From JBOHUX01 sp050734915 (GTDB lineage: Bacteria; Chloroflexota; Dormibacteria; Dormibacterales; Dormibacteraceae), in contig JBOHUX010000153.1 in the NCBI GenBank assembly GCA_050734915.1, positions 1 to 5,641 on the forward strand: a stretch of 5,641 nucleotides of DNA. Direction: 5' to 3'. How positions within the stretch are numbered: position 1 is the stretch's first letter; each line of letters starts with the position of its first letter. Below, piece by piece: positions 1-5,641 of this stretch. Both the position numbers and the translations under genes were made by a program. Under the pieces are notes generated by a model. The model was given only the letters and a program-made list of their open reading frames with translations. It was not told where the DNA came from and made no database searches.

Positions 1-1220
1 GGCTGGTGCTGGCCGCCTGCGGCTCGTCGTCCTCGGGCGGGGGCGGGATCACCACCGGCAGCGGCGGGACGATCGGCATGGGCGTGCTCTCCTGCTTCAC
101 CGGCACCCTCGCCAGCCTCGGCGAGGCGATGCTGCAGGGCTCGCAGGTGGCCGAGAAGGCGATCAACGACGCCGGCGGGATCCGCGGCAAGAAGATGGCT
201 CTCTACCATGCCGACACCCAGTGCGACGAGGCGGACTCCGTGCCCGCCCTGCGCCAGCTCCTCGCCGCCGACAAGGTGGCGGGGATCATCGGGCCGGAGA
301 CCCAGGAGATCGCGGCCGCCACGCCCATCCTGACCCAGGCCAAGATGCCGGACGAGTTCCAGGGCGGCAGCACCATCTTCGACCACAACACCAACAAGTA
401 CCTGTGGCGCGACAGCCCCTCGGACTCGCAGCTGGGGGTCGCGATGGCTCTCTACGCCCACAAGATGGGGTACAAGAACGCGGCGCTGCTCTTCTACTCG
501 GACATCGCCGCCCAGACGTTCATCAAGCCCATCACCGCCGCCTTCCAGAAGCAGGGCGGGAAGATCGTCTCGAACGTGACCGTGGCGCCCGATCAGACCT
601 CCTACCGGACCCAGGTTCAGCAGGTGATCGCGACCAAGCCGGACGTCATCTTCACCCAGACCGACCCCGCCACCGCGGCCGTCCTCTTCCAGAACTTCAA
701 GGAGCTGGACAACCTGGCCATCCCCTTCGTGGGCACCGATGTCACCGGGGGCGCCGAGTACCTCAAGGCGGTCACCTTCCCGGTCGCGCACGACCACCTG
801 ATCTCGGTCTACGGGACCTCGGTCACGGGCCAGGGTGCCGACAACTTCAACAAGGTCTTCGCCGCCAAGTTCGGGGCCAGCGCGATCCCGCTCGCCAACG
901 CGAACTACGCCTATGACGCCGTGGTCACCCTGGCCCTCGCCATCCAGCAGGCGGGGACGACGGCGGGCGACGCCGTGGTCAGCGCCCTGGGCGACGTCTC
1001 CAACCCACCGGGCACCGTCTGCTACACGTACGCCAACTGCCTGAAGCTGCTCAAGGCGGGCCAGGGGATCAACTACGACGGCGCCAGTGGAGACCTCAAC
1101 TACAACAAGTACCACAACGTGTTCGGCCCCTACGGCGCGTTCAAGGTCGACTCCTCCTCGGGCCAGGAGCAGCAGGTGGCGCTCCTCTCGGCGCCCGACC
1201 TCGCGCGGGCGACGCCGTGA
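1..1220 (+). CDS. livK: Branched-chain amino acid-type ABC transporter substrate-binding lipoprotein (5' partial)
   Basis: Extracytoplasmic solute receptor of the LivJ/LivK (HAAT, Peripla_BP_6-like) family, which hands ligand to the LivHMGF transporter encoded next. The frame is already open at base 3 and reads L-V-L-A-A-C; the lipobox Cys codon is 18-20, so the hydrophobic signal-peptide core lies upstream of the window. A GTG at 6 sits inside the lipobox and is not the true start. Numbering from that GTG, the lipid Cys is residue 5, followed by a Ser/Gly linker (to about 22). Lobe 1 begins near residue 23 with the typical FTG...A..IN.AGGI.GKK pattern (31-63) and a GIIGP strand (93-97). The segment near 135-165 (RDSPSD, then MGYKNAALLFYSD) is also family-typical. 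About 400 mature residues is slightly longer than LivJ (about 345). Cys30/Cys73 and Cys339/Cys345 could form disulfides. Ligand specificity is not visible: relatives bind Leu/Ile/Val, amides, urea or aromatic acids. Confidence 0.93.
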   Translation, partial: LVLAACGSSSSGGGGITTGSGGTIGMGVLSCFTGTLASLGEAMLQGSQVAEKAINDAGGIRGKKMALYHADTQCDEADSVPALRQLLAADKVAGIIGPETQEIAAATPILTQAKMPDEFQGGSTIFDHNTNKYLWRDSPSDSQLGVAMALYAHKMGYKNAALLFYSDIAAQTFIKPITAAFQKQGGKIVSNVTVAPDQTSYRTQVQQVIATKPDVIFTQTDPATAAVLFQNFKELDNLAIPFVGTDVTGGAEYLKAVTFPVAHDHLISVYGTSVTGQGADNFNKVFAAKFGASAIPLANANYAYDAVVTLALAIQQAGTTAGDAVVSALGDVSNPPGTVCYTYANCLKLLKAGQGINYDGASGDLNYNKYHNVFGPYGAFKVDSSSGQEQQVALLSAPDLARATP

Positions 1221-1235
1221 CGGGCCGCCGGCCCG
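1221..1235 (+). other. Small GC hairpin directly after the binding-protein stop
   Basis: A 6-bp perfect stem (CGGGCC / GGCCCG) with a 3-base loop starts on the base after the TGA stop. A competing stem pairs 1223-1228 with 1237-1242. No T-run follows, so a classical intrinsic terminator is not supported. In DNA this GC-rich a stem of this size can occur by chance, so the evidence is weak on its own. It gains some weight from the stronger hairpin 50 bases downstream. Confidence 0.3.
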
Positions 1236-1284
1236 AGCGGCCTCTCGGAACGTCCCGGTAACGATCAAGAGAGCTCGGACCGGA

Positions 1285-1315
1285 CCGGCCCCCTCCCGGC
1301 GGGGAGGGCGGCCGG
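1285..1315 (+). other. Strong intergenic hairpin between binding-protein gene and livH
   Basis: Bases 1285-1297 and 1302-1315 form a 13-bp, nearly perfect GC-rich stem: CCGGCC + CCCTCCC pairs with GGGAGGG + GGCCGG. There is one bulged C at 1309 and a 4-base GGCG loop. The stem contains a T-A pair that matches on both arms, which argues modestly against pure GC chance. No U-tract follows. A stable stem between a binding-protein gene and its permease genes is a known arrangement (for example malE-malF in enterobacteria). There it protects the upstream mRNA from 3' exonucleases and partly attenuates read-through, giving excess binding protein. That role here is inference. Confidence 0.5.
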
Positions 1316-1352
1316 CCGGCCCGCTCACAGACCTCGCGTGACGAGATCCGAC

Positions 1353-1359
1353 GAGGAGG
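1353..1359 (+). promoter_or_regulatory. Ribosome binding site of livH
   Basis: GAGGAGG lies 7 bases before the GTG at 1367. It is the best Shine-Dalgarno match in the operon and decides the GTG as the livH start. It also implies livH is initiated independently of the binding-protein gene, whose stop is 146 bases away. Confidence 0.8.
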
Positions 1360-1366
1360 CGGATCC

Positions 1367-2248
1367 GTGCAAGAGCCGCTCCTGATCCTCGGCTTCGGAA
1401 TCGTGACCGCGTCGATCCTCGCCCTCTCGGCGGTCGCCTTCACCCTCGAGTACGCGGTCACCAACGTGGCCAACCTTTCGCACGGCGAGCTCTTGACCGT
1501 CGGCGCCTACGCCGCCTATCTGGTCCAGCACGCGACCGGCAACGCGATCGCCTCCGCTCTGGCCGCCGCCGGTGCGGGCGGCGTCATGGCCCTCGTCGTG
1601 CATACCGCGGTGGTCGATCGGTTCGTCCGTCGCGGCGTCGGCTCGCTGCCCACCTTCATCGCCACCCTGGGCGTCTCCCTGGTGATCCAGAACTTCCTGG
1701 TCATCTTCTTCGGCGCCTCCAACGTCGCCTATTCGATCGCCCAGGGCGCCCCCCACCAGTACGGACCGTTCCTGTGGACGCGGCCCGAGGTGGAGATCAT
1801 CGGCTCCGCCCTGGGCATCACGGCTGCCCTCTACGTGGTCATCCAGCACACCAAGTTCGGCAAGGCTCTGCGGGCGGTGGCCCAGAACCGCGAGCTGGCC
1901 CGCGTCACCGGCATCAACGCCCACCGCGTGGCGAGTGCGACCTGGTTCATGGCCGGGCTGATCGCCGGCTACGCGGGGTTCATCCTGGCCGAGAGCGTGG
2001 GCACGTTCAACCCCTACTTCGGCTTCAGCTTCTTCCTCATCACCCTCACCGCGGCCGTTGCCGGCGGCCTCGGCAAGGCCTTCAGCACCATGGTCGGCGC
2101 CGTCATCGTGGGTGTCGCGCTGGAGTTCACCGGTGGCTACATCAGCGCCAGCTACGAGCTCGCCTTCGCGTTCGCGATCCTGGCCCTGGTGGTGCTCGTC
2201 AGGCCTCGGGGACTCTTCTCCAACGCCCGCCGGAGCGTCTTCGAATGA
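1367..2248 (+). CDS. livH: Branched-chain amino acid-type ABC transporter permease LivH
   Basis: Integral membrane permease, one half of the LivH/LivM translocation pore in the cytoplasmic membrane. It has 293 residues, matching the family's usual 290-310. Visible marks are the N-terminal motif NLSHGELLTVGAY (36-48), the EAA-like cytoplasmic loop that docks on an ATPase (about 164-184, GKALRAVAQNRELARVTGIN), and the family-typical ending with RPRGLF (279-284). Hydrophobic stretches fill most of the rest, e.g. about 6-28, 61-83, 95-117, 144-160, 190-210, 220-253 and 262-278. The GTG start is fixed by the GAGGAGG ribosome site upstream; translation from it opens directly into the first hydrophobic segment, as in relatives. 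The 3' end overlaps livM by four bases (ATGA). Nothing is broken or missing. Substrate identity depends on the binding protein. Confidence 0.95.
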   Translation: MQEPLLILGFGIVTASILALSAVAFTLEYAVTNVANLSHGELLTVGAYAAYLVQHATGNAIASALAAAGAGGVMALVVHTAVVDRFVRRGVGSLPTFIATLGVSLVIQNFLVIFFGASNVAYSIAQGAPHQYGPFLWTRPEVEIIGSALGITAALYVVIQHTKFGKALRAVAQNRELARVTGINAHRVASATWFMAGLIAGYAGFILAESVGTFNPYFGFSFFLITLTAAVAGGLGKAFSTMVGAVIVGVALEFTGGYISASYELAFAFAILALVVLVRPRGLFSNARRSVFE

Positions 2249-3252
2249 ACGCCGAGTACCTGCTCTCGGTCCTCACTGAGGGTGCCATCTTCGGGATCAT
2301 GGCCCTGGGCCTGAACGTGATCTGGGGCTGGTCGGGGGACTTCGACCTCGCCTACTACGGGTACGTCGCCCTCGGCGCCTACATGACCCTGGTCCTGACC
2401 ATCGGGCGCCAACCCCCGCCAGCGCAGTACATCCTCGGTTTCAATCTGCCCTACCTGGCGGCGGTGCCCTTCGCGGTGCTGGCCTCGATGGCCATGGGGC
2501 TCATCGTCGGCCTGATCGCGCTCCACCATCTGCGCGGCATCTACTTCTCGATCGTCACCCTGGGCGCCGTCTACGTGCTCTACGTGATGGCCGGGCAGTT
2601 CGTGCCGCTCTTCGACGGCTACAACGGCCTGTCCGGCCTCGTCACCCCGATGGGGGGCGCCCTCGGGCTCGACTTCCAGAGCTACCAGTACTTCTTCCTG
2701 GGGTTCAGCCTGGTCGTGTTCGGGCTCGTCTACGCGTTCATGGCCCGCCTGTCCGGAAGCCGCTTCGGGCTCGCCCTGCGCTCCATTCGCGAGGATGAGC
2801 GGGCGGCGGCGGCGTTCGGGCGCGACATCCACCGGCTCAAGCTCAAGGCGTATGTCATCGGCGCCGGCCTGGCGGGGTTGGGGGGGGCCCTCTTCGCCGC
2901 CTACCTGAGCGCCTTCAACCCTTCCGCCTGGTCGCCGATCGAGACCATCGTCCTGTACTCGGCCGTCCTCGTCGGCGGGCGGGGGAACACGAGGGGGGTG
3001 GTGCTGGGGGTGGTGCTGATGATCGTGCTCCTGCAGGAATCGACCCGCTACCTGCCCGAGTTCCCGGGGCACGCCAACGTCACGCCTGCCCTGCGCGAGG
3101 TGGTGGTTGGTGCCGTTCTGATCCTCTTCCTCCGCTTCCGCCCCCAGGGCCTGCTTCCCGAGCGCCGCTTCGTGGACCGGGGGCCCTCCCCGCCGGGGCC
3201 GGGTGCATCCCGGTCGGAGCTGCCCGCCGGCGAGCCGGGAGCGTCGGGATAG
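2245..3252 (+). CDS. livM: Branched-chain amino acid-type ABC transporter permease LivM
   Basis: Second permease subunit, partner of LivH; 335 residues. The ATG overlaps the livH stop in an ATGA junction, with GGAG at 2232-2235 as a likely Shine-Dalgarno site 9 bases upstream. The frame is open further upstream through livH, but that is out-of-frame readthrough of GC-rich sequence. The LivM hallmark near the start is ALGLNVIWGWSG then FDLAYYGYVALGAY (20-46). Further marks are HHLRGIYFSIVTLG (94-107), a YNGLSGL segment (126-132), the EAA-like coupling loop (about 173-196, RFGLALRSIREDERAAAAFG), GGRGNTRG (244-251), and the family ending RFRPQGLLPE (297-306). After that a Pro/Gly/Ser-rich tail of about 28 residues extends to the stop; it is not part of the conserved fold and is probably cytoplasmic and disordered. 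The stop TAG abuts the livG start with no gap. Confidence 0.95.
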   Translation: MNAEYLLSVLTEGAIFGIMALGLNVIWGWSGDFDLAYYGYVALGAYMTLVLTIGRQPPPAQYILGFNLPYLAAVPFAVLASMAMGLIVGLIALHHLRGIYFSIVTLGAVYVLYVMAGQFVPLFDGYNGLSGLVTPMGGALGLDFQSYQYFFLGFSLVVFGLVYAFMARLSGSRFGLALRSIREDERAAAAFGRDIHRLKLKAYVIGAGLAGLGGALFAAYLSAFNPSAWSPIETIVLYSAVLVGGRGNTRGVVLGVVLMIVLLQESTRYLPEFPGHANVTPALREVVVGAVLILFLRFRPQGLLPERRFVDRGPSPPGPGASRSELPAGEPGASG

Positions 3253-4038
3253 GTGGCGGTCCCGGTCGCGGGCCCCATCCTGGCCGTGGATGGGCTCTCC
3301 AAGCACTTCGGGGGCGTCCGCGCCGTGGACGCCTGCTCGTTCGAGGCGCCGAGGGGAAGCGTGACGGGTCTCATCGGTCCCAACGGAGCCGGCAAGAGCA
3401 CCGCCATCGATCTCATCTCCGGGTTCAAGCTGCCCGATTCCGGCACTGTGCTGCTCGACGGGCGGCCCGTCCACGGCTTGCCTCCGCACCGGATCTCTCG
3501 GCTCGGCCTGGTCCGTACGTTCCAGTCGCCTCGCGAGTGGCCCGCCCTGACGGTCCTGGAGAACATGCTCCTGGCACGCTGGAACGCGGAGCGGGAGACC
3601 TTCTGGCGGGCGGTCCGGGGGCCAGGCGCCAGGGGCCGGGAGGCGGCCCGGTCGGAGCTGGCCGCGGCTCGAGAGATCCTGGCCGTGTTCGGCCTCGCGG
3701 AGCTCAGAAACGAGCGGGCGGGGAACCTCAGCGGCGGCCAGAAGCGGTTGCTCGAGTTCGCGCGCATCCGGATCGCCGAGCCGCGGCTGGTGATCCTGGA
3801 CGAGCCGATGGGGGGCGTCAACCCGGTCCTCGGCGAGCGCATGGCCGCCGCCGTCGAGGCCTTCATCGGTGCCGGCACGACGGTGGTCATCGTCGAGCAC
3901 AACCTCCCCTTCATCGAGAGGGTGACGGACCAGGTCGTGGTCATGGCCGAGGGCCGCGTGATCGCGACCGGGCCGTTCTCGTCGCTCCGGTCCAATCAGG
4001 CCGTGATCGACGCCTATCTGGGCGAGATGCCGAGCTGA
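3253..4038 (+). CDS. livG: Branched-chain amino acid-type ABC transporter ATP-binding protein LivG
   Basis: Cytoplasmic ATPase that pairs with LivF and drives transport through LivH/LivM; 261 residues, close to the usual 255. All nucleotide-binding elements are present: Walker A GPNGAGKST (42-50), Q-loop Gln91 in RTFQ, signature LSGGQ (159-163), Walker B LVILDE (179-184) with catalytic Glu184, and H-loop His216 in VEHN. The stretch of about 110-150 between Q-loop and signature is longer than in LivF, as is normal for LivG. So is the C-terminal VIDAYLGE (251-258). The D-loop region reads GGVNP where AGLNP is more common, a mild variation. The start is taken as the GTG immediately after the livM TAG, with GGGAG at 3237-3241 as a possible, rather distant ribosome site. 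A GTG at 3286 is the alternative but would remove the first beta strand. The stop overlaps the livF ATG by one base. Confidence 0.95.
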   Translation: MAVPVAGPILAVDGLSKHFGGVRAVDACSFEAPRGSVTGLIGPNGAGKSTAIDLISGFKLPDSGTVLLDGRPVHGLPPHRISRLGLVRTFQSPREWPALTVLENMLLARWNAERETFWRAVRGPGARGREAARSELAAAREILAVFGLAELRNERAGNLSGGQKRLLEFARIRIAEPRLVILDEPMGGVNPVLGERMAAAVEAFIGAGTTVVIVEHNLPFIERVTDQVVVMAEGRVIATGPFSSLRSNQAVIDAYLGEMPS

Positions 4039-4772
4039 TGGCGACCGGCACCACCGCGGATCCGGCGGCTCTCCACATCGAGGGTCTGACGGCCGGATAC
4101 GGCGGGCCGCCCATCGTGGACGGGGTCGGTGTGACCGCCCGGCGAGGCGCCATCACCGCCATCGTCGGTCCCAACGGGGCCGGCAAATCGACGCTCCTCA
4201 AGGCGGTGGCCGGGCTCATCCGGCCCAGCGCCGGCCGGGTCTTCGTGGAGGGCGCCGAGGTGACCGGGCAGCCGGCCGAGAAGCTGGTCCGGCGGGGCAT
4301 CGCCTACGTCCCTCAGGTCGCCAACGTCTTCCCCGAGCTCTCTGTGCGCGAGAACCTCGAGATGGGCGGATACAGCCGCCGGTCGGGCGTCCGGGAGCGC
4401 GTCGATCAGATCTACCAGCTGTTCCCCGATCTCGCCGCGGCGTCCCGGCGGCGGGCGAGCACCCTCAGTGGGGGCCAGCGGACGATGCTGGCGATGGGCC
4501 GGGGCCTGATGGTGGACCCCGCGGTGCTGATCCTGGACGAGCCCAGCGCCGGCCTCTCGCCGCGGTTCCAGAGCCTGGTCTGGGAGCGGATCGAGACGAT
4601 CCGGGCCACCAACGTCGCCGTGCTTGTCGTCGAGCAGAACACGCGAGAGACGCTGCATCATGCGCAGTGGGCCTACGTTCTGGTCCTGGGGCGGAACCGG
4701 CTCGAGGGGACGGGCCGCGACCTGCTCGACGATGAAGAGGTCGTCAACCTCTACGTGGGCCGGCTCTCCTGA
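4038..4772 (+). CDS. livF: Branched-chain amino acid-type ABC transporter ATP-binding protein LivF
   Basis: Second cytoplasmic ATPase of the transporter; 244 residues, compared with about 237 for well-known LivF proteins. The ATG sits in a TGATG overlap with the livG stop, so coupled translation is likely; only a weak GGCGAG (4021-4026) precedes it. Motifs are Walker A GPNGAGKST (44-52), Q-loop Gln93 in VPQ, signature LSGGQ (143-147), and Walker B VLILDE (163-168) with catalytic Glu168. The H-loop position is Gln200 in VVEQN. Replacement of His by Gln there is the rule in LivF and helps separate it from LivG. The PELSVRENLEMGGY segment (99-112) and the ending VVNLYVGRLS are also typical. It is the last gene of the operon: the next gene comes from the opposite strand. 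Confidence 0.95.
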   Translation: MATGTTADPAALHIEGLTAGYGGPPIVDGVGVTARRGAITAIVGPNGAGKSTLLKAVAGLIRPSAGRVFVEGAEVTGQPAEKLVRRGIAYVPQVANVFPELSVRENLEMGGYSRRSGVRERVDQIYQLFPDLAAASRRRASTLSGGQRTMLAMGRGLMVDPAVLILDEPSAGLSPRFQSLVWERIETIRATNVAVLVVEQNTRETLHHAQWAYVLVLGRNRLEGTGRDLLDDEEVVNLYVGRLS

Positions 4773-4801
4773 GCTGCCGGCATCCGGGCATCCGGCTCAG
4801 C
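4773..4801. terminator. Possible GC hairpin between converging genes
   Basis: The 24-base gap between the livF stop and the opposing gene's stop holds two adjacent copies of GGCATCCG (4779-4786 and 4787-4794). GCTGCCGG (4773-4780) can pair with CCGG (4792-4795) and CAGC (4798-4801) across a 2-base bulge. A further inverted repeat, CCGGCC / GGCCGG at 4811-4816 and 4828-4833, lies just inside the opposing gene. There is no T-run on either strand, so termination here is a guess from position rather than from a recognisable signal. Confidence 0.25.
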
Positions 4802-5641
4802 CGTTGAGCGCCGGCCGGGCGCGCGCGGGCCGGAGCGGACGCTCGGGGGCGGCGTCGGCCCGGGGCGGCGCGGGACGGGCGATGAGGGCGCTGGCGGGCT
4901 CGCCGGGGAGCAGTCGTGCGGTGCTCCAGGCGAACGAGATCGCGGGGCTGAGGGCGGCGCGCGCCCGCTCCATCCTCCGAGCCGCCCGCCGGGGGCCGAC
5001 GCCGGGCATGACGCAGAGGAACTCGTCGCCTCCGTAGCGGAGCAGCAGATCGTCCGGCCGGAGGACGCCGGCCAGCGCCGAGCCCGCCCGATCGACCTCG
5101 CCGGGACTCCCCTCGTCGACGCTGTGCGCCGGCACCCGGATGAGGACGTGGACGACGAGCAGCCGCCGCCCGGCGCGCCTCGCCGCCGCCTCCACGGCGA
5201 GGACCGCGGCCAACCGGCGAGCGCGCCCCGAGACCTGCTCGAGGGCGGTCTCGCCGGATCCCATGGGCAGGCCCAGGTGGCGGCGCGACCGTCCGGTGAG
5301 GAGGGTGAGGAGCGCCCCCGCCAGGATCACCGCGGCCAGGGCGCCGAGCGCGGCGGCGAGGCCCGGGATGCCCACCGGAGCCCCTCCGCCGCCACCACCC
5401 GCGGGCGGGCCGGGAGGTCCGTTCCCCGGCGCCGCTGGAGGGGCCGGCCCCGAGACGTTGGCGGGGATCCCGGCCGCCCCGTTGGAGTCGGAGCGGCGGC
5501 CGGCCGCCTTCGGGCTGGGGAGGGCAGGCGTCGAGGCGGCCGGCGAGGCGGCCGGGCGGTGGCTGGTGGGAGAGCCGGCGGCAGCGGGCGGGCTCGCCGG
5601 CGCCGGCGTCGGCTCGGTGCCCGAGGCGGTGGGGGCCGGGG
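4797..5641 (-). CDS. Membrane protein with degenerate GGDEF domain (N-terminus outside the window or at a GTG at 5375)
   Basis: C-terminal 280 residues visible. First come 88 residues (5376-5639) rich in Pro and Ala (45 of 88) with Gly/Ser/Thr and six consecutive Gly. A transmembrane helix follows (5292-5363; LAAALGALAAVILAGALLTLL), then RSRRH, suggesting the GGDEF part is cytoplasmic and any N-terminal part outside. Numbered from the GTG at 5375, the signature RYGGDEF is at 113-119 (GGDEF codons 5019-5033), preceded by the intact RxxD inhibitory-site motif (Arg106, Asp109). The DxLTGLxNR motif is reduced to LGLP (34-37). The expected DxDxFKxIND region (about 72-88, reading LLVVHVLIRVPAH) has no Asp before residue 87. 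The normal ADxALYxAK ending is replaced by an Arg/Pro/Ala-rich tail. In the family, GGDEF proteins make cyclic di-GMP; loss of the metal Asp makes synthesis unlikely here. A binding or regulatory role is inference. No in-frame stop occurs up to the window end. The gene converges on livF and is probably unrelated to transport. Confidence 0.72.
   Translation of the reverse strand, partial: PAPTASGTEPTPAPASPPAAAGSPTSHRPAASPAASTPALPSPKAAGRRSDSNGAAGIPANVSGPAPPAAPGNGPPGPPAGGGGGGAPVGIPGLAAALGALAAVILAGALLTLLTGRSRRHLGLPMGSGETALEQVSGRARRLAAVLAVEAAARRAGRRLLVVHVLIRVPAHSVDEGSPGEVDRAGSALAGVLRPDDLLLRYGGDEFLCVMPGVGPRRAARRMERARAALSPAISFAWSTARLLPGEPASALIARPAPPRADAAPERPLRPARARPALNG
5381..5387 (-). promoter_or_regulatory. 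Possible ribosome binding site for an internal GTG start at 5375
   Basis: On the - strand GGAGGGG lies 5 bases before the GTG whose first base is 5375 (7 bases if GGAGG is taken as the core). Used as a start, it would give a 192-residue protein opening directly into the transmembrane helix. However, this same DNA would also encode part of the poly-Gly stretch of a longer protein, so purine richness is expected anyway. No other ATG, GTG or TTG occurs in frame between 5376 and the window end. Confidence 0.35.
5532..5555. repeat. Perfect 12-base tandem repeat, two copies
   Basis: CGAGGCGGCCGG occurs twice head to tail. Read on the - strand in the frame of the GGDEF protein it encodes PAAS twice, inside the Pro/Ala-rich linker. 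A whole-codon tandem repeat is consistent with replication-slippage growth of a low-complexity coding linker. Confidence 0.75.

Noticed and set aside
1285..1315. Classical intrinsic terminator after the binding-protein gene
   Set aside because: The stem is strong but is followed by CGGCCCG rather than a T-run, and the rest of the transport operon lies just downstream.
1221..1366. Internal promoter before livH
   Set aside because: No -35/-10-like pair at proper spacing is visible; the only AT-richer patch (around 1258-1272) does not match. Atypical GC-rich promoters cannot be excluded by eye.
1774..2244. Upstream in-frame extension of livM through livH
   Set aside because: Low-complexity Arg/Gly/His-rich translation without hydrophobic segments, overlapping the motif-bearing end of livH. 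The ATGA junction at 2245 gives the normal LivM start.
2152..3900. Long open antisense frame of 582 codons
   Set aside because: It lies opposite livH, livM and livG, all of which show full family motifs. Its translation is rich in Arg, Gly, Asp, Glu, Pro and His with no recognisable domain, as expected of the shadow of GC-rich genes.
3537..4037. Upstream in-frame extension of livF
   Set aside because: The frame is open before the ATG at 4038, but the translation is Arg/Gly-rich noise overlapping livG. The family start aligns with 4038.
4635..4637. LivF H-loop His replaced by Gln as a possible inactivating change
   Set aside because: VEQN is the normal state at this position in LivF proteins; the partner LivG keeps its His.
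4624..5037. Forward open frame across the livF end and the opposing gene
   Set aside because: It overlaps two better-supported genes and its Arg/Ser/Ala-rich translation has no domain.

Overview
The window is GC-rich (roughly 70% by eye) and carries one nearly complete transport operon on the + strand, plus the end of an unrelated gene on the - strand. The high GC, two GTG starts in the operon, a lipobox-anchored binding protein and a Pro/Ala-rich linker in a membrane protein suit an actinobacterial, Chloroflexota or Dormibacterota-like soil lineage. That is inference: there is no marker gene here, and a proteobacterium is not excluded.

Layout. Positions 1-1220 encode a periplasmic-binding-type lipoprotein of the LivJ/LivK (HAAT) family. 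Its signal peptide is cut by the window edge just upstream of the lipobox. A 146-base gap with two GC-rich hairpins follows. Then come livH (1367-2248), livM (2245-3252), livG (3253-4038) and livF (4038-4772). These four are packed with a 4-base overlap, direct abutment and a 1-base overlap, which points to translational coupling. The binding protein delivers a branched-chain amino acid or related small amide or acid to the LivH/LivM permease pair, and the LivG/LivF ATPases power uptake. The substrate cannot be fixed from sequence.

From 5641 down to 4797, on the - strand and converging on livF with only 24 bases between the stop codons, lies the C-terminal part of a membrane protein. It shows a Pro/Ala-rich low-complexity stretch, one transmembrane helix and a short, degenerate GGDEF domain. 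That domain keeps the GGDEF signature and the upstream RxxD inhibitory-site motif. It lacks the metal-binding Asp of the usual DxDxF motif and the C-terminal ALYxAK-type ending. It may bind cyclic di-GMP rather than make it.

The transport operon is ordinary in content and order. The least ordinary features are the degenerate GGDEF protein and the strong hairpin between the binding-protein gene and livH. I saw no tRNA, rRNA, CRISPR array, insertion sequence or convincing promoter.
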